From NCBI RefSeq assembly GCF_000188035.1, contig NZ_AEUY02000005.1:1-64000 (forward strand): DNA of 64,000 bases, given 5' to 3'. Both the position numbers and the translations under genes were made by a program. Below are positions 1 to 6,904 of the stretch, piece by piece; position 1 is the first letter of the stretch, and every line of letters starts with the position of its first letter. The stretch comes from Streptococcus pseudoporcinus LQ 940-04. GTDB taxonomy: Bacteria; Bacillota; Bacilli; Lactobacillales; Streptococcaceae. The notes beneath the pieces were generated by a model, which had not been told where the DNA came from, searched no databases, and worked only from the letters and a program-made list of their open reading frames with translations.

Positions 1-427
1 TAGGTCTTGAGTTCATTGTAAGTCTTTCGGTATTAGTTATAAGAACATTGTTTTCAAACTTTGGGTCAATATATGGAGCAATATCCTTGCTCTCTCCCCA
101 TCTTGCTGAACCATATTCTTTTCCCTGTCTGAACTTTTTTGCATTTTTGCCTTTGCTGTAGACAATAAATTTAATTAAAGCTGCTACTCCTATGCCTATT
201 AGAATGTCAGTTAGATGAACGCTTGGAATAAAGCTCATGGTGTTAAGCTCTAATATCCCTTGAAAAATTTTGTCTATTAGATCGCCCCCAGTATAGGCTC
301 GTACATGGTGAGAGAAGATATTTCCAACATAGAAAAATGCAAGATAGGGAATGTTCTGCTTTAGAAACTTTGCCTTATCCTGCACCTTAAACAAGCCTTT
401 GATGTCCTTTAGTATTTTGTCTATCAT
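1..427 (-). CDS. VirD4/TraG-like type IV coupling protein, N-terminal part (runs off window)
   Basis: The frame starts with ATG at 427 and stays open to the window edge, giving about 142 residues. It begins MIDKILKDIKGLFKVQDK, has hydrophobic segments around residues 28-40 and 72-88, and ends in the pattern KEYGSARWGESKDIAPY, which is typical of the membrane-anchored N-terminus of CD1115-type VirD4 proteins of Tn1549/CTn elements. The family pumps relaxase-bound DNA to the secretion channel; the ATPase motifs would lie outside the window. The start overlaps the stop of the PcfB gene by 4 nt (ATGA), so the two are translationally coupled. The assignment rests on context and N-terminal pattern only. 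Confidence 0.8.
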   Translation of the reverse strand, partial: MIDKILKDIKGLFKVQDKAKFLKQNIPYLAFFYVGNIFSHHVRAYTGGDLIDKIFQGILELNTMSFIPSVHLTDILIGIGVAALIKFIVYSKGKNAKKFRQGKEYGSARWGESKDIAPYIDPKFENNVLITNTERLTMNSRP

Positions 428-909
428 AGGCTCTGCTCCTTTTGCTTATTCTTGATTCTATCTTTAGAAACAGAGTTTTTAGCCATCTCCTTAAACTTCT
501 CAATGTTTTTATGAATAGATTCTTTCCTGTCCGTTTTCTTTTCTGATTCTGAAAGTGCGTGCTTAAATGCTTTGTCCATCACTTTCATATCTTTCGCTTG
601 AAAGAACACTGAGTATTTACCTGATTCTTTATCTTTCATTACCGAAAACTTAACTCCATATCTGTTCAGTTCTTTTTTCAGTTCCTTCAATTCTGTTTCT
701 TCTACTGGTATCTCTTCAAGCTGTCCTTTTTTAACCATATCTTTTAGCTTTACTTCATTCCCTTTACTACCAACGAGCTTTTCGAGTCCACCGATTTTTT
801 CTGATTCTCTCAGTAATTTCCTTATCAAATCCAAAAGTATCTTGCCTGTTACTTTGCCGGCTCTCACTTCCATGTTTAGCGTTTTTCTTGCAATCTCTTC
901 ATTAATCAA
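424..909 (-). CDS. PcfB family protein
   Basis: This 161-aa soluble, lysine-rich protein has the central region LKELNRYGVKFSVMKDKESG followed by VFFQAKDMKVMDKAFKHAL, which is the PcfB signature in plasmid pCF10-like and CTn systems. It sits between the DnaC-like loader (4-nt overlap at 906-909) and TraG (4-nt overlap at 424-427), the order seen in Tn1549-type elements. PcfB proteins are conserved partners of the coupling protein; a role in substrate delivery is inferred from that linkage. The C-terminus is very basic (NSVSKDRIKNKQKEQ). Confidence 0.8.
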   Translation of the reverse strand: MINEEIARKTLNMEVRAGKVTGKILLDLIRKLLRESEKIGGLEKLVGSKGNEVKLKDMVKKGQLEEIPVEETELKELKKELNRYGVKFSVMKDKESGKYSVFFQAKDMKVMDKAFKHALSESEKKTDRKESIHKNIEKFKEMAKNSVSKDRIKNKQKEQSL

Positions 910-1757
910 GTCCTCTCACCTCCGTTCAGTAATCTATCTTTATTGCGAGTTAGCTTATCTCTTTGAATAAACTTTCTGAAATCCTCACCTACAACCATAA
1001 CGGGAATACACATTTCAATAATTCTTGAATAGATTCTTTGATATTCAACACTGTCCTTGCAGTTTTGAATTGTTTCGTAGGAAAGATTTGTTGTGAAAAT
1101 TGTTGGTTTCTGTTTTAGGTACCTGCTATTGACAATGTTATATACCTGCTCTTTAGCATAGCTTGTATCCCTTTCAATTCCCAAGTCATCTAAGATAAGA
1201 ACGGAAGTATTTACAAGAGATTCAATATATGCGTTTTTATCAAAGTCAAAACTGCTTTTTTGAAGTTCATTGATAATCTGTGCAAAATTTCTAATCTTAA
1301 CGCTTATTTGATACTGTTCAATAAGGCTATTTGCAATGGAGCAGGCAAGATAAGTCTTTCCGCTTCCTACAGAGCCATAAAAGAGAAGTCCGATATTTTC
1401 TTTTTTCATTTTCTCATAATCTTCTACAAAATTCTTTGCAATCATGAGGCTTTGATTTTCTTCTCCCTGATAATTTTCAAAGGTATATGACCACTCCCTC
1501 ATGGAATTGAAGCAGGTTCTTTTTAACCTTTCAATTTCCATCTGTTTTTCTCTTCGTTTCTTTTGTTTCTCTATTTCTCTATCGCATTTACAAGCTACCC
1601 TTAATATCATTTTGTTTCCGAAAAATTCCATTACATCACCGTCTTTTCTTTCGTGGCAGAATTTGCAATATACGTGTCCATCTTTGATGTATTCTTTTTC
1701 AGAATCATAGGCAAATTCTACATCCTCTATCATTATTTTTCCCAATTCTCTTTTCAT
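906..1757 (-). CDS. DnaC/IstB-like ATP-binding helicase loader
   Basis: The 283-aa protein starts with a likely zinc-binding cluster (C31xxC34, C56xC58), then an AAA+ core with Walker A GSVGSGKT at residues 128-135 and Walker B VLILDD at about 186-191, followed by the FTTNLS sensor region near residue 220. This is the DnaC/DnaI/IstB fold. In CTn elements it lies directly after the replication initiator and probably loads the host replicative helicase during rolling-circle or theta replication of the excised circle. Its start overlaps the RepA stop by 4 nt and its stop overlaps the PcfB start by 4 nt, so the three genes form one translationally coupled unit. Confidence 0.88.
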   Translation of the reverse strand: MKRELGKIMIEDVEFAYDSEKEYIKDGHVYCKFCHERKDGDVMEFFGNKMILRVACKCDREIEKQKKRREKQMEIERLKRTCFNSMREWSYTFENYQGEENQSLMIAKNFVEDYEKMKKENIGLLFYGSVGSGKTYLACSIANSLIEQYQISVKIRNFAQIINELQKSSFDFDKNAYIESLVNTSVLILDDLGIERDTSYAKEQVYNIVNSRYLKQKPTIFTTNLSYETIQNCKDSVEYQRIYSRIIEMCIPVMVVGEDFRKFIQRDKLTRNKDRLLNGGERT

Positions 1758-2533
1758 AAATGTTCTCCTTTGTTATATTCTTCCCATGTCGGGACATTTG
1801 ATGTTTTCGCCTGCTTGCTTTTGCCCTGATCTTTATAAAACCAAGAAAGAATCGTCGCTTTATGGTCTTTATAGCTCTTTCCGGTACTCTTGATATATGC
1901 AGATAAGCGTTCAATGTAATTATCAAGCTGTGTATTTAGTGTGATTTGTAAATCAGAAATATCTTCATCAGTTAAAAATACATTTTGAAATATTCCAAGT
2001 CCGTTTTCACAAAAACTATATTCTCTCTTACTATACTTACTCTTATTATTCTCTATATAGTTAGAGTCAACATTTTTAACTTCCTGAAGTTCATTTTCTT
2101 TACTTCTGAGGTCAACATCTTTTACTTCTGAAGTAAAGTTTTTTGACTTCTGAAAGTCATTTCCTTTTACCTGAAATACACTCATAAAGTCTTTTACATA
2201 AATGATATTAGGTTTTCCAAGTCCAAGCCTTACTCTTTCAATCAGTCCGATTCCTTTTTTGCTGTCTAATTCGTCCAATGTTTTTATGGCTGTCGGCTTT
2301 GAGATATTTCTTCTTCTCATAATTTCTTCAACGGTAAAATAGATAAATACTCTATTTTCTTTGTCTATCCAGTTATTCTTAAAAGATATTCCCGTTCGTT
2401 TTAGAAGCATGGAATAAAGGATAATTGCTTCCGCTGACAACCCCTTAAATTCTTCTCCATCAACTAATATCTCCGGTACTTTAAGAAAATTAAATCTCTC
2501 TGCTTCTCTGTTATAGAAATAGTCAAAGTCCAT
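1754..2533 (-). CDS. Replication initiator protein A (RepA N-terminal/replisome organizer type)
   Basis: The start is set at the ATG at 2533, preceded by a GGAGGTGA ribosome site, because the family signature begins there (MDFDYFYNREAERFNFLKVP). The reading frame is open upstream to 2659 but that stretch lies over a terminator. The 259-aa protein has the winged-helix RepA_N region (ILYSMLLKRTGISFKNNWID, then NRVFIYFTVEEIM and SKPTAIKTLDELDSKKGIGLIERVRLG), a hydrophilic variable linker at about residues 145-185, and a C-terminal DUF6017-like helical tail (KDHKATILSWF). It would bind the element's origin and start replication of the circular form. It is followed by DnaC and PcfB. Confidence 0.87.
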   Translation of the reverse strand: MDFDYFYNREAERFNFLKVPEILVDGEEFKGLSAEAIILYSMLLKRTGISFKNNWIDKENRVFIYFTVEEIMRRRNISKPTAIKTLDELDSKKGIGLIERVRLGLGKPNIIYVKDFMSVFQVKGNDFQKSKNFTSEVKDVDLRSKENELQEVKNVDSNYIENNKSKYSKREYSFCENGLGIFQNVFLTDEDISDLQITLNTQLDNYIERLSAYIKSTGKSYKDHKATILSWFYKDQGKSKQAKTSNVPTWEEYNKGEHL

Positions 2534-2562
2534 CGCTTCACCTCCTCCCTTAAAATTTGCAA

Positions 2563-2592
2563 AGAAAAAGACGATAGTTTTTCTATCGCCTT
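2563..2592 (-). terminator. Rho-independent terminator after the methyltransferase
   Basis: On the minus strand a stem GCGATAG/CTATCGT with an AAAAA loop is followed by CTTTTTC. It lies between the methyltransferase stop (2640) and the RepA start (2533) and separates the two transcripts. Confidence 0.7.
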
Positions 2593-2639
2593 TGGTTACC
2601 ATTTTGATGAAATTTTCTAAATCATAAGAATAGAATCTG

Positions 2640-3260
2640 TTAAGCCACTTTTTGGGCAATCATTACACCAATCGGTGCAAGACCTCCATATGCCAATTTC
2701 ATTTCAACTACTGAAAATCCATATTCTTTAATAAAGTCTTCAAATTGATTTTTATTCCATTCTTGATACATCTTAAATCCTAAAATAGACATCAACCTTT
2801 TTATAATTTTTCTTTGCTTTCCTTCTTTCCATAGAAAAGTAGGGGCAAACAAAGTGCCGTTAGGTTTTAACACCCTATATATTTCTTTCATCGCCTCATC
2901 CGGCTTAGGCATAATATGAAGTGCATTAGCAATTAACACACAATCAAATTTTTCATTTGCAAAAGATAATGCTGTTGCATCGGCTGTTTGAAATGTAAGA
3001 TTTTTGCATTCCCCACACTTTTTAGCTTCCTGAATCATTTGCTCGGAGAAGTCTGTACCGATCCAACTTTTCGTATGCTTTGAAAGACTAAACGATAATT
3101 GTCCTGAGCCACAAGCAAGTTCAAGCACCTCCATGTCTTTATTCAAATGAGGACGAATGTATTCGCAAACTTTATCATATACTCCTTTGTCTTTTTTCAT
3201 GAAAGGAGCATATAGCTTAGCAAATTTATCCCAAAATTTTTTATTGCTTTCATCAATCAT
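2640..3260 (-). CDS. Class I SAM-dependent methyltransferase
   Basis: The 206-aa protein has motif I VLELACGSGQLSFSL at about residues 45-59, the acidic motif GTDFSEQM near 69, motif II ADATALSFANEKFDCVLIANALH at 93-115, and a post-II segment MKEIYRVLKPNGTL, all diagnostic of the Methyltransf_11 type. The substrate cannot be predicted. It has a good ribosome site (AAAAGGAGCG, then ATG at 3260) and its own terminator. It lies just beyond the rumA fragment and ahead of RepA, so it is probably accessory cargo at the border of an element rather than part of the conjugation machinery. Confidence 0.85.
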   Translation of the reverse strand: MIDESNKKFWDKFAKLYAPFMKKDKGVYDKVCEYIRPHLNKDMEVLELACGSGQLSFSLSKHTKSWIGTDFSEQMIQEAKKCGECKNLTFQTADATALSFANEKFDCVLIANALHIMPKPDEAMKEIYRVLKPNGTLFAPTFLWKEGKQRKIIKRLMSILGFKMYQEWNKNQFEDFIKEYGFSVVEMKLAYGGLAPIGVMIAQKVA

Positions 3261-3300
3261 TTCAACGCTCCTTTTAGTATAAAAATAATCCTATCGATCT

Positions 3301-3390
3301 TTATATTGAGCCTATTTTCTCATTGATACCTTGCAAGAAAGGAATAATAGCTGTTCCTATACCAAGTAGGAATGTCATAAATGCAGAAAA
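3301..3390 (-). pseudogene. C-terminal remnant of a membrane transporter (MFS-like)
   Basis: A short open stretch encodes FSAFMTFLLGIGTAIIPFLQ and then GINEKIGSI before a stop. A single hydrophobic helix plus short polar tail looks like the last transmembrane segment of an MFS or similar transporter. There is an in-frame stop just upstream and no room for a full gene. It sits in the gap between the rumA fragment and the methyltransferase. The reading is tentative because only about 29 residues survive. Confidence 0.3.
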
Positions 3391-3413
3391 TCATATGCTG
3401 TCATTCTTTTCTA

Positions 3414-3731
3414 TTAAATCATTTTGAAGTGTCTCAAAGCGTCCATAATGGCTTCTTCTTTTTCAGGTGTACACTGTGGAATAATTTGTTTCTCCTTTTT
3501 AGACTTGTTGTAATGTTCTCGTAATTCTATTCCACATTTCCTTTTTATCTGTGCAATATATAATGTCGGAACTTTTAATTCAAATTTATTCCAAACATAT
3601 TCTTTGATTTGAGCATATGTTGCCTTACTTTCAGCACTTGTCAAATCAAGCTCATCCAGCTCAATTTCAATATTTATATGCTTATCGACATCAAGTTTGG
3701 ACAAAAGTGCTACCGTCTCCACGTGTGTTGT
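3414..3731 (-). pseudogene. rumA: 3' fragment of RumA-type 23S rRNA (uracil-5-)-methyltransferase gene (ICE target site)
   Basis: From about 3731 the minus-strand frame reads TTHVETVALLSKLDVDK, then DELDLTSAESKATYAQIKEY, and ends CTPEKEEAIMDALRHFKMI. This is the end of the catalytic domain (THVET is the usual final motif) plus the C-terminal extension of Firmicute RumA/RlmD-type methyltransferases. The catalytic domain upstream is missing; instead the recombinase gene runs in from the other frame. rumA is a known integration site for ICEs, so this is read as the target gene tail left, or carried, at the attachment junction. The host rumA 5' part is not in the window. Confidence 0.72.
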
Positions 3732-5484
3732 CCATAGGATAGGAACACAAATTATTAACCTCGTCGCTTGATTGAGGATACAATTTGTTATCAGTTTTCT
3801 CATCAACTTCCTTAGCATTTTTTCTTCTACTCTTAAATAATCTTCCGTCCTGAGAATCCTTTTTCCCTGTTTTATATATGATTGTAATCATTGCAGGATC
3901 AATTTCTCCTTCATCGTTAGTTCCTCCAATGATGATTTTATCTACTATACTTTCAAATACAGCTCTATCAAATTCCTCAAGGTATTTATTGGACTCAAGT
4001 AATTTTTTAAATCCCTCAAGCCTTTTCTTCAATGCTTTTTCATCGGTAAGTGTTACCTCTAAAGTCCTCTTTTCTGCAAGTAGTTTCTCTTTACTAATAG
4101 CTATTTCATTATACTTGTCCTGATATATATCCATGCTGATTGACTCATTCAGCCTTAATTCAACAAGATCCTTTTCTTTCTTTAGTATCTTATCAAGTTG
4201 ATTATTTATCTTCTTCAGATCTTTAGCTAAGCTGTTGTCTTTCAATTCTTCTTCCACAGTTTTAAGGAATTCATTGGTAATTTCCACATTATTATGGCAT
4301 ACCTGACGATAGCTTTCCATGAATGCCTTTTCAATAGCTTCTTCCTCAATTCCTTTGCTATGCGGACAATACTTCTTTCCGTTTTTAGTGGCATTGACAC
4401 ACTGCCATATAACTTTTGTATATTCTGAACTCGAATGCCAATTTCTTCTTGAAAGATTATGACCGCAAAATCCACATTCAAGCATACTGCTAAAAGCATA
4501 TTTTCTTGAATACTTTTCTCTTTTACCACCATTATTGGCAACAGTATTTCTGTTTTTTGACCTTCTCAATCTAATACCTTGAGCTTTTTCAAAATCTTCT
4601 TCTGAAATGATTGGCTCGTGATGGTTTTCTATATAAAACTTATCCTGTTCTCCATAATTGTCCAATCTTCTCTTTGAAATAGGATCAACCGTATAGGTCT
4701 TTCCCATCATAAGATCCCCTTTATATTTTTCGTTTTTTATGATTCCTAAAACAGTTGTTTCAGTCCATCTTTTATTTCCTCTTGGCGATAAATATCCTTG
4801 TTCTTCCAGTTCTCTGGAAATTACCATACCGCCAACACCTTCAATGTATCTTCTGAAAATATATCTTACAATCTCAGCTTCTTTTTCATTGATAGAAATG
4901 CTTTTAGTTTCCGGATCATAGTCATAGCCTAAACACCCTTGAAAGCCGACCATTTCTCCTCTTTCCATCTTCATTCTCAAACCTTTTTTGACATTGGCTG
5001 AAATGTTCTCTACTTCCTGTTGAGCAACTGAACTTAAAATTGTTAAAAGCAACTCACCGTCCATTGTTAAGGTGTTTATATTTTCTTCTTCAAAAAAGAC
5101 TGCAACATTAAATTCTTTCAGCTTTCTTACATACTTTAAGGTATCTAATGTATTTCTCGCAAATCTTGATATAGACTTTGTAATTATCATATCTATATCG
5201 CCATTTATACAGTCATTTATCAACCTTTGAAAGTCAATTCTTCGATCAACCTGTGTTCCTGTTATCGCTTCGTCAGCATATATTCCGGCAAGAGTCCACT
5301 CGTTATTCTTCTGTATAAATTCTGTGTAGTGTTCTACCTGAGAATTATAGCTGTTAATCTGATCTTCTGTATCCGTACTAACTCTGCAATAAGCTGCCAC
5401 TCTCTTTATTGAGCGTTCAACACAGCCTGATGCAGTTCTTTTTAGTGTGGTATCACCTTTAATAACTTTTACATCTTTCTTCAC
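3691..5484 (-). CDS. Large serine recombinase (integrase of the outer element)
   Basis: The 597-aa protein has an N-terminal resolvase domain with catalytic serine in YCRVST (S36), the helix RFARNTLDTLKYVRKLKE, a central Recombinase domain (about residues 185-300), a zinc ribbon (CGFCG ... WQC ... YCPHS, about 345-385), and a coiled coil at about 430-510. It starts at GTG 5484 behind GGAGG. Such enzymes integrate and excise ICEs without host-specific factors. Its last codons (DNTRGDGSTFVQT) read through the rumA fragment in a different frame, so the attachment site lies inside the 3' end of the gene. A TATAAT box at 5524-5529 (minus strand) precedes it. Confidence 0.92.
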   Translation of the reverse strand: MKKDVKVIKGDTTLKRTASGCVERSIKRVAAYCRVSTDTEDQINSYNSQVEHYTEFIQKNNEWTLAGIYADEAITGTQVDRRIDFQRLINDCINGDIDMIITKSISRFARNTLDTLKYVRKLKEFNVAVFFEEENINTLTMDGELLLTILSSVAQQEVENISANVKKGLRMKMERGEMVGFQGCLGYDYDPETKSISINEKEAEIVRYIFRRYIEGVGGMVISRELEEQGYLSPRGNKRWTETTVLGIIKNEKYKGDLMMGKTYTVDPISKRRLDNYGEQDKFYIENHHEPIISEEDFEKAQGIRLRRSKNRNTVANNGGKREKYSRKYAFSSMLECGFCGHNLSRRNWHSSSEYTKVIWQCVNATKNGKKYCPHSKGIEEEAIEKAFMESYRQVCHNNVEITNEFLKTVEEELKDNSLAKDLKKINNQLDKILKKEKDLVELRLNESISMDIYQDKYNEIAISKEKLLAEKRTLEVTLTDEKALKKRLEGFKKLLESNKYLEEFDRAVFESIVDKIIIGGTNDEGEIDPAMITIIYKTGKKDSQDGRLFKSRRKNAKEVDEKTDNKLYPQSSDEVNNLCSYPMDNTRGDGSTFVQT

Positions 5485-5523
5485 TGCATCCGCCTCCTTT
5501 TTTGTATCTTTCTATGCAGTCTT

Positions 5524-5529
5524 ATTATA
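5524..5529 (-). promoter_or_regulatory. Putative -10 box of the serine recombinase promoter
   Basis: TATAAT on the minus strand, 40 nt before the GTG start of the recombinase and just after the stop of the small upstream gene. A weak AT-rich -35 lies inside the end of that gene. Assigned by motif and position only. Confidence 0.45.
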
Positions 5530-5545
5530 CCACACTTGCAAAACA

Positions 5546-5692
5546 TTATAAATATAATTCTGTTGAAATGTTGTACTTTTTCATCAGTTTTAACTTTATC
5601 TTCCTGTATTCAATGTCATTTAGTAAATGTTTGGAAAGCAAAATAGATAGCATAGATAATTGGAGGCTATATTTTAGTAATTCGTTATTCAT
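5546..5692 (-). CDS. Small SHOCT-like conserved protein upstream of the recombinase
   Basis: A 48-codon gene begins ATG at 5692 behind AAGGAGGG and encodes MNNELLKYSLQLSMLSILLS, then KHLLNDIEYRKIKLKLMKKY and ISTELYL. The pattern (amphipathic helix, then an LxxLLxxxLLNDxEYxKIKxxLxxKY segment) resembles the SHOCT/short-helix proteins often found next to ICE recombinases. Function is unknown; the position just before the serine recombinase suggests an accessory factor such as an excision helper, but this is inference. Confidence 0.65.
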   Translation of the reverse strand: MNNELLKYSLQLSMLSILLSKHLLNDIEYRKIKLKLMKKYNISTELYL

Positions 5693-6060
5693 TCGAAACC
5701 CTCCTTGTTAAAATTCATTTTTAAGTTTTTTGACATTGGTAGGTGCTTGGCAGCAACATAGGAATCTCACCTCCGCCCCTTATTAAGACGAGCCGGCTTA
5801 AACTATTGAAGTATCATTATCACTACTTGTATCACCGAACAGATTGCCACCTCTGTTTTTTATGTATTCTTATTTATCGCTCGCTTTCTTATATCCTTGG
5901 CTAACCAGTATTCATTAAACCGAAATTATTCTCAGCAGAAAGGTCATGGCGTAAGTCATAATCCTCCACAAGTAGATAAAGTCCTACCTTGGTCTATTCA
6001 GTTGTCAAAGAGCAATATTTGAAAGGGATTGTTTTCTTTACATTTCCCTATTTGCCATAA
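5693..6060 (-). promoter_or_regulatory. Noncoding leader with boxA-like element and conserved blocks shared with Tn916
   Basis: No gene fits this 370-nt stretch. On the minus strand it holds TTGCTCTTTGACAACTGAAT (5996-6015), very like the bacterial rRNA boxA (TGCTCTTTAACA), followed in order by CGCCATGACCT (5941-5951), AGCGAGCGAT (5876-5885) and GTGATAATGATACT (5810-5823). The same four blocks occur in the same order before xis in the Tn916 copy of this window. The arrangement suggests a structured, possibly antiterminating leader RNA. See the findings. Confidence 0.5.
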
Positions 6061-6150
6061 GCAGGCTATCTCTTATTCAAGAAAGTAAAGGAGGTCAAAC
6101 TCCCCTTCACTTTACATAAGGAAAATTTGACCCCTTTGGTTACCGAATTT

Positions 6151-6561
6151 CTAAAGTTCTTCGATGAATTTTTTCAGCTTTTCAAGAATTTTGTTTCTTC
6201 TTTTGATTAAAGCCGGATGTGTAATACTTTTGAGCTTTGCCACTGAGCGAACCGTTTCATCATTGAAATACAAGCGTTCAATAATATCTCTTTCTTCAGC
6301 ATTAAGCCTTGATATAGCATTTCTAACTGCTTCAATCATCATCTGTGTTTCAACAATCTTTTCTACATCAACACTTTCATCAACAATATTATCTACAAAG
6401 TGTCCGTCATGATCCAATGATGAAAAAAGAGCAAGTGGTTTTTACTGTCCACCTGCTCCTAAATACTTTTCGTGTTCTCGTTCTCGCCAGTAGACTTTGT
6501 ATATCTGCTCGCTGACTTTAACCCTTTGTCCGTTGACATAAAGGTAATATTCTTTTGGCAT
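6151..6561 (-). pseudogene. Sigma-70 region-4-like regulatory gene, frameshifted twice
   Basis: An ATG at 6561 behind GGAGG starts MPKEYYLYVNGQRVKVSEQI, then VYWREREHEKYL, the usual N-terminus of the ~140-aa sigma-like proteins of CTn elements. It then runs into a stop, and the frame resumes as DHDGHFVDNIVDESVDVEK to EEL at 6151, with the helix-turn-helix RLYFNDETVRSVAKLKSITH. The join is restored if one G is removed at about 6447 (TTAGGAG) and one T is added in the T6 run at about 6425. An 88-aa C-terminal product could still be made. Either genuine decay or two homopolymer errors. Confidence 0.6.
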
Positions 6562-6603
6562 ATATGTTTCCTCCATTCTTTTTTTGTCTGCTTGTTTTCA
6601 GGC

Positions 6604-6644
6604 AAAAAAAGGAGGACTCCTGCATCTTGGCATGAGAAGTCCTC
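6604..6644 (-). terminator. Terminator downstream of the transporter operon
   Basis: Minus-strand stem GAGGACT/AGTCCTC (6638-6644 with 6612-6618) followed by seven T residues. It lies downstream of the MATE gene and before the sigma-like gene, so it probably ends the TetR-to-MATE transcript. Confidence 0.65.
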
Positions 6645-6709
6645 TAAAACGAAAGAAACTTGTTCTTTTATAAACACTATTTAATTTTTCAATATAATTT
6701 GTAGATTCA

Positions 6710-6790
6710 TTATCTTCTATAAAGCAAACCGAAAAAAGGGAAGAAAATGTTCTTACTATTTTTTATTATTGAATATAAAGATTTCTTCAT
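6710..6790 (-). CDS. Possible 26-aa peptide downstream of the MATE gene
   Basis: ATG at 6790 has a strong upstream GGGAGG and encodes MKKSLYSIIKNSKNIFFPFF, then GLLYRR. The charged start with a hydrophobic core resembles a leader or membrane peptide, but no family is recognised and it could be a chance frame in AT-rich DNA. The only support is the ribosome site. Confidence 0.25.
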   Translation of the reverse strand: MKKSLYSIIKNSKNIFFPFFGLLYRR

Positions 6791-6810
6791 AATTTCCTCC
6801 CTCATTCTTA

Positions 6811-6860
6811 TATCGAACTAATATTCATATATCCTTATATCTAACTAATATTCATATATC
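6811..6860. repeat. Two 23-bp direct repeats, 27-bp period
   Basis: TATCGAACTAATATTCATAT at 6811 recurs as TATCTAACTAATATTCATAT at 6838, each followed by ATC; only one base differs across 23. The pair lies in a 115-bp gap between the MATE stop and the small ORF. Two iterated AT-rich boxes may be a regulator site or iteron remnant. The rest of the 6562-6904 gap contains only the terminator and small ORF described separately. Confidence 0.6.
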
Positions 6861-6904
6861 AAACCTTTCTAATAGTTTATTTTCACCTTTGGATAATAAG
6901 ATAC

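Noticed and set aside
2534..2659. N-terminal extension of RepA to 2659
   Set aside because: It covers a terminator hairpin and adds residues absent from the family; the GGAGGTGA before ATG 2533 fixes the start.
3732..3818. Extended 134-aa ORF around the rumA tail
   Set aside because: The first ~30 codons are an out-of-frame reading of the recombinase 3' end, so only the part from 3731 downwards is rumA.
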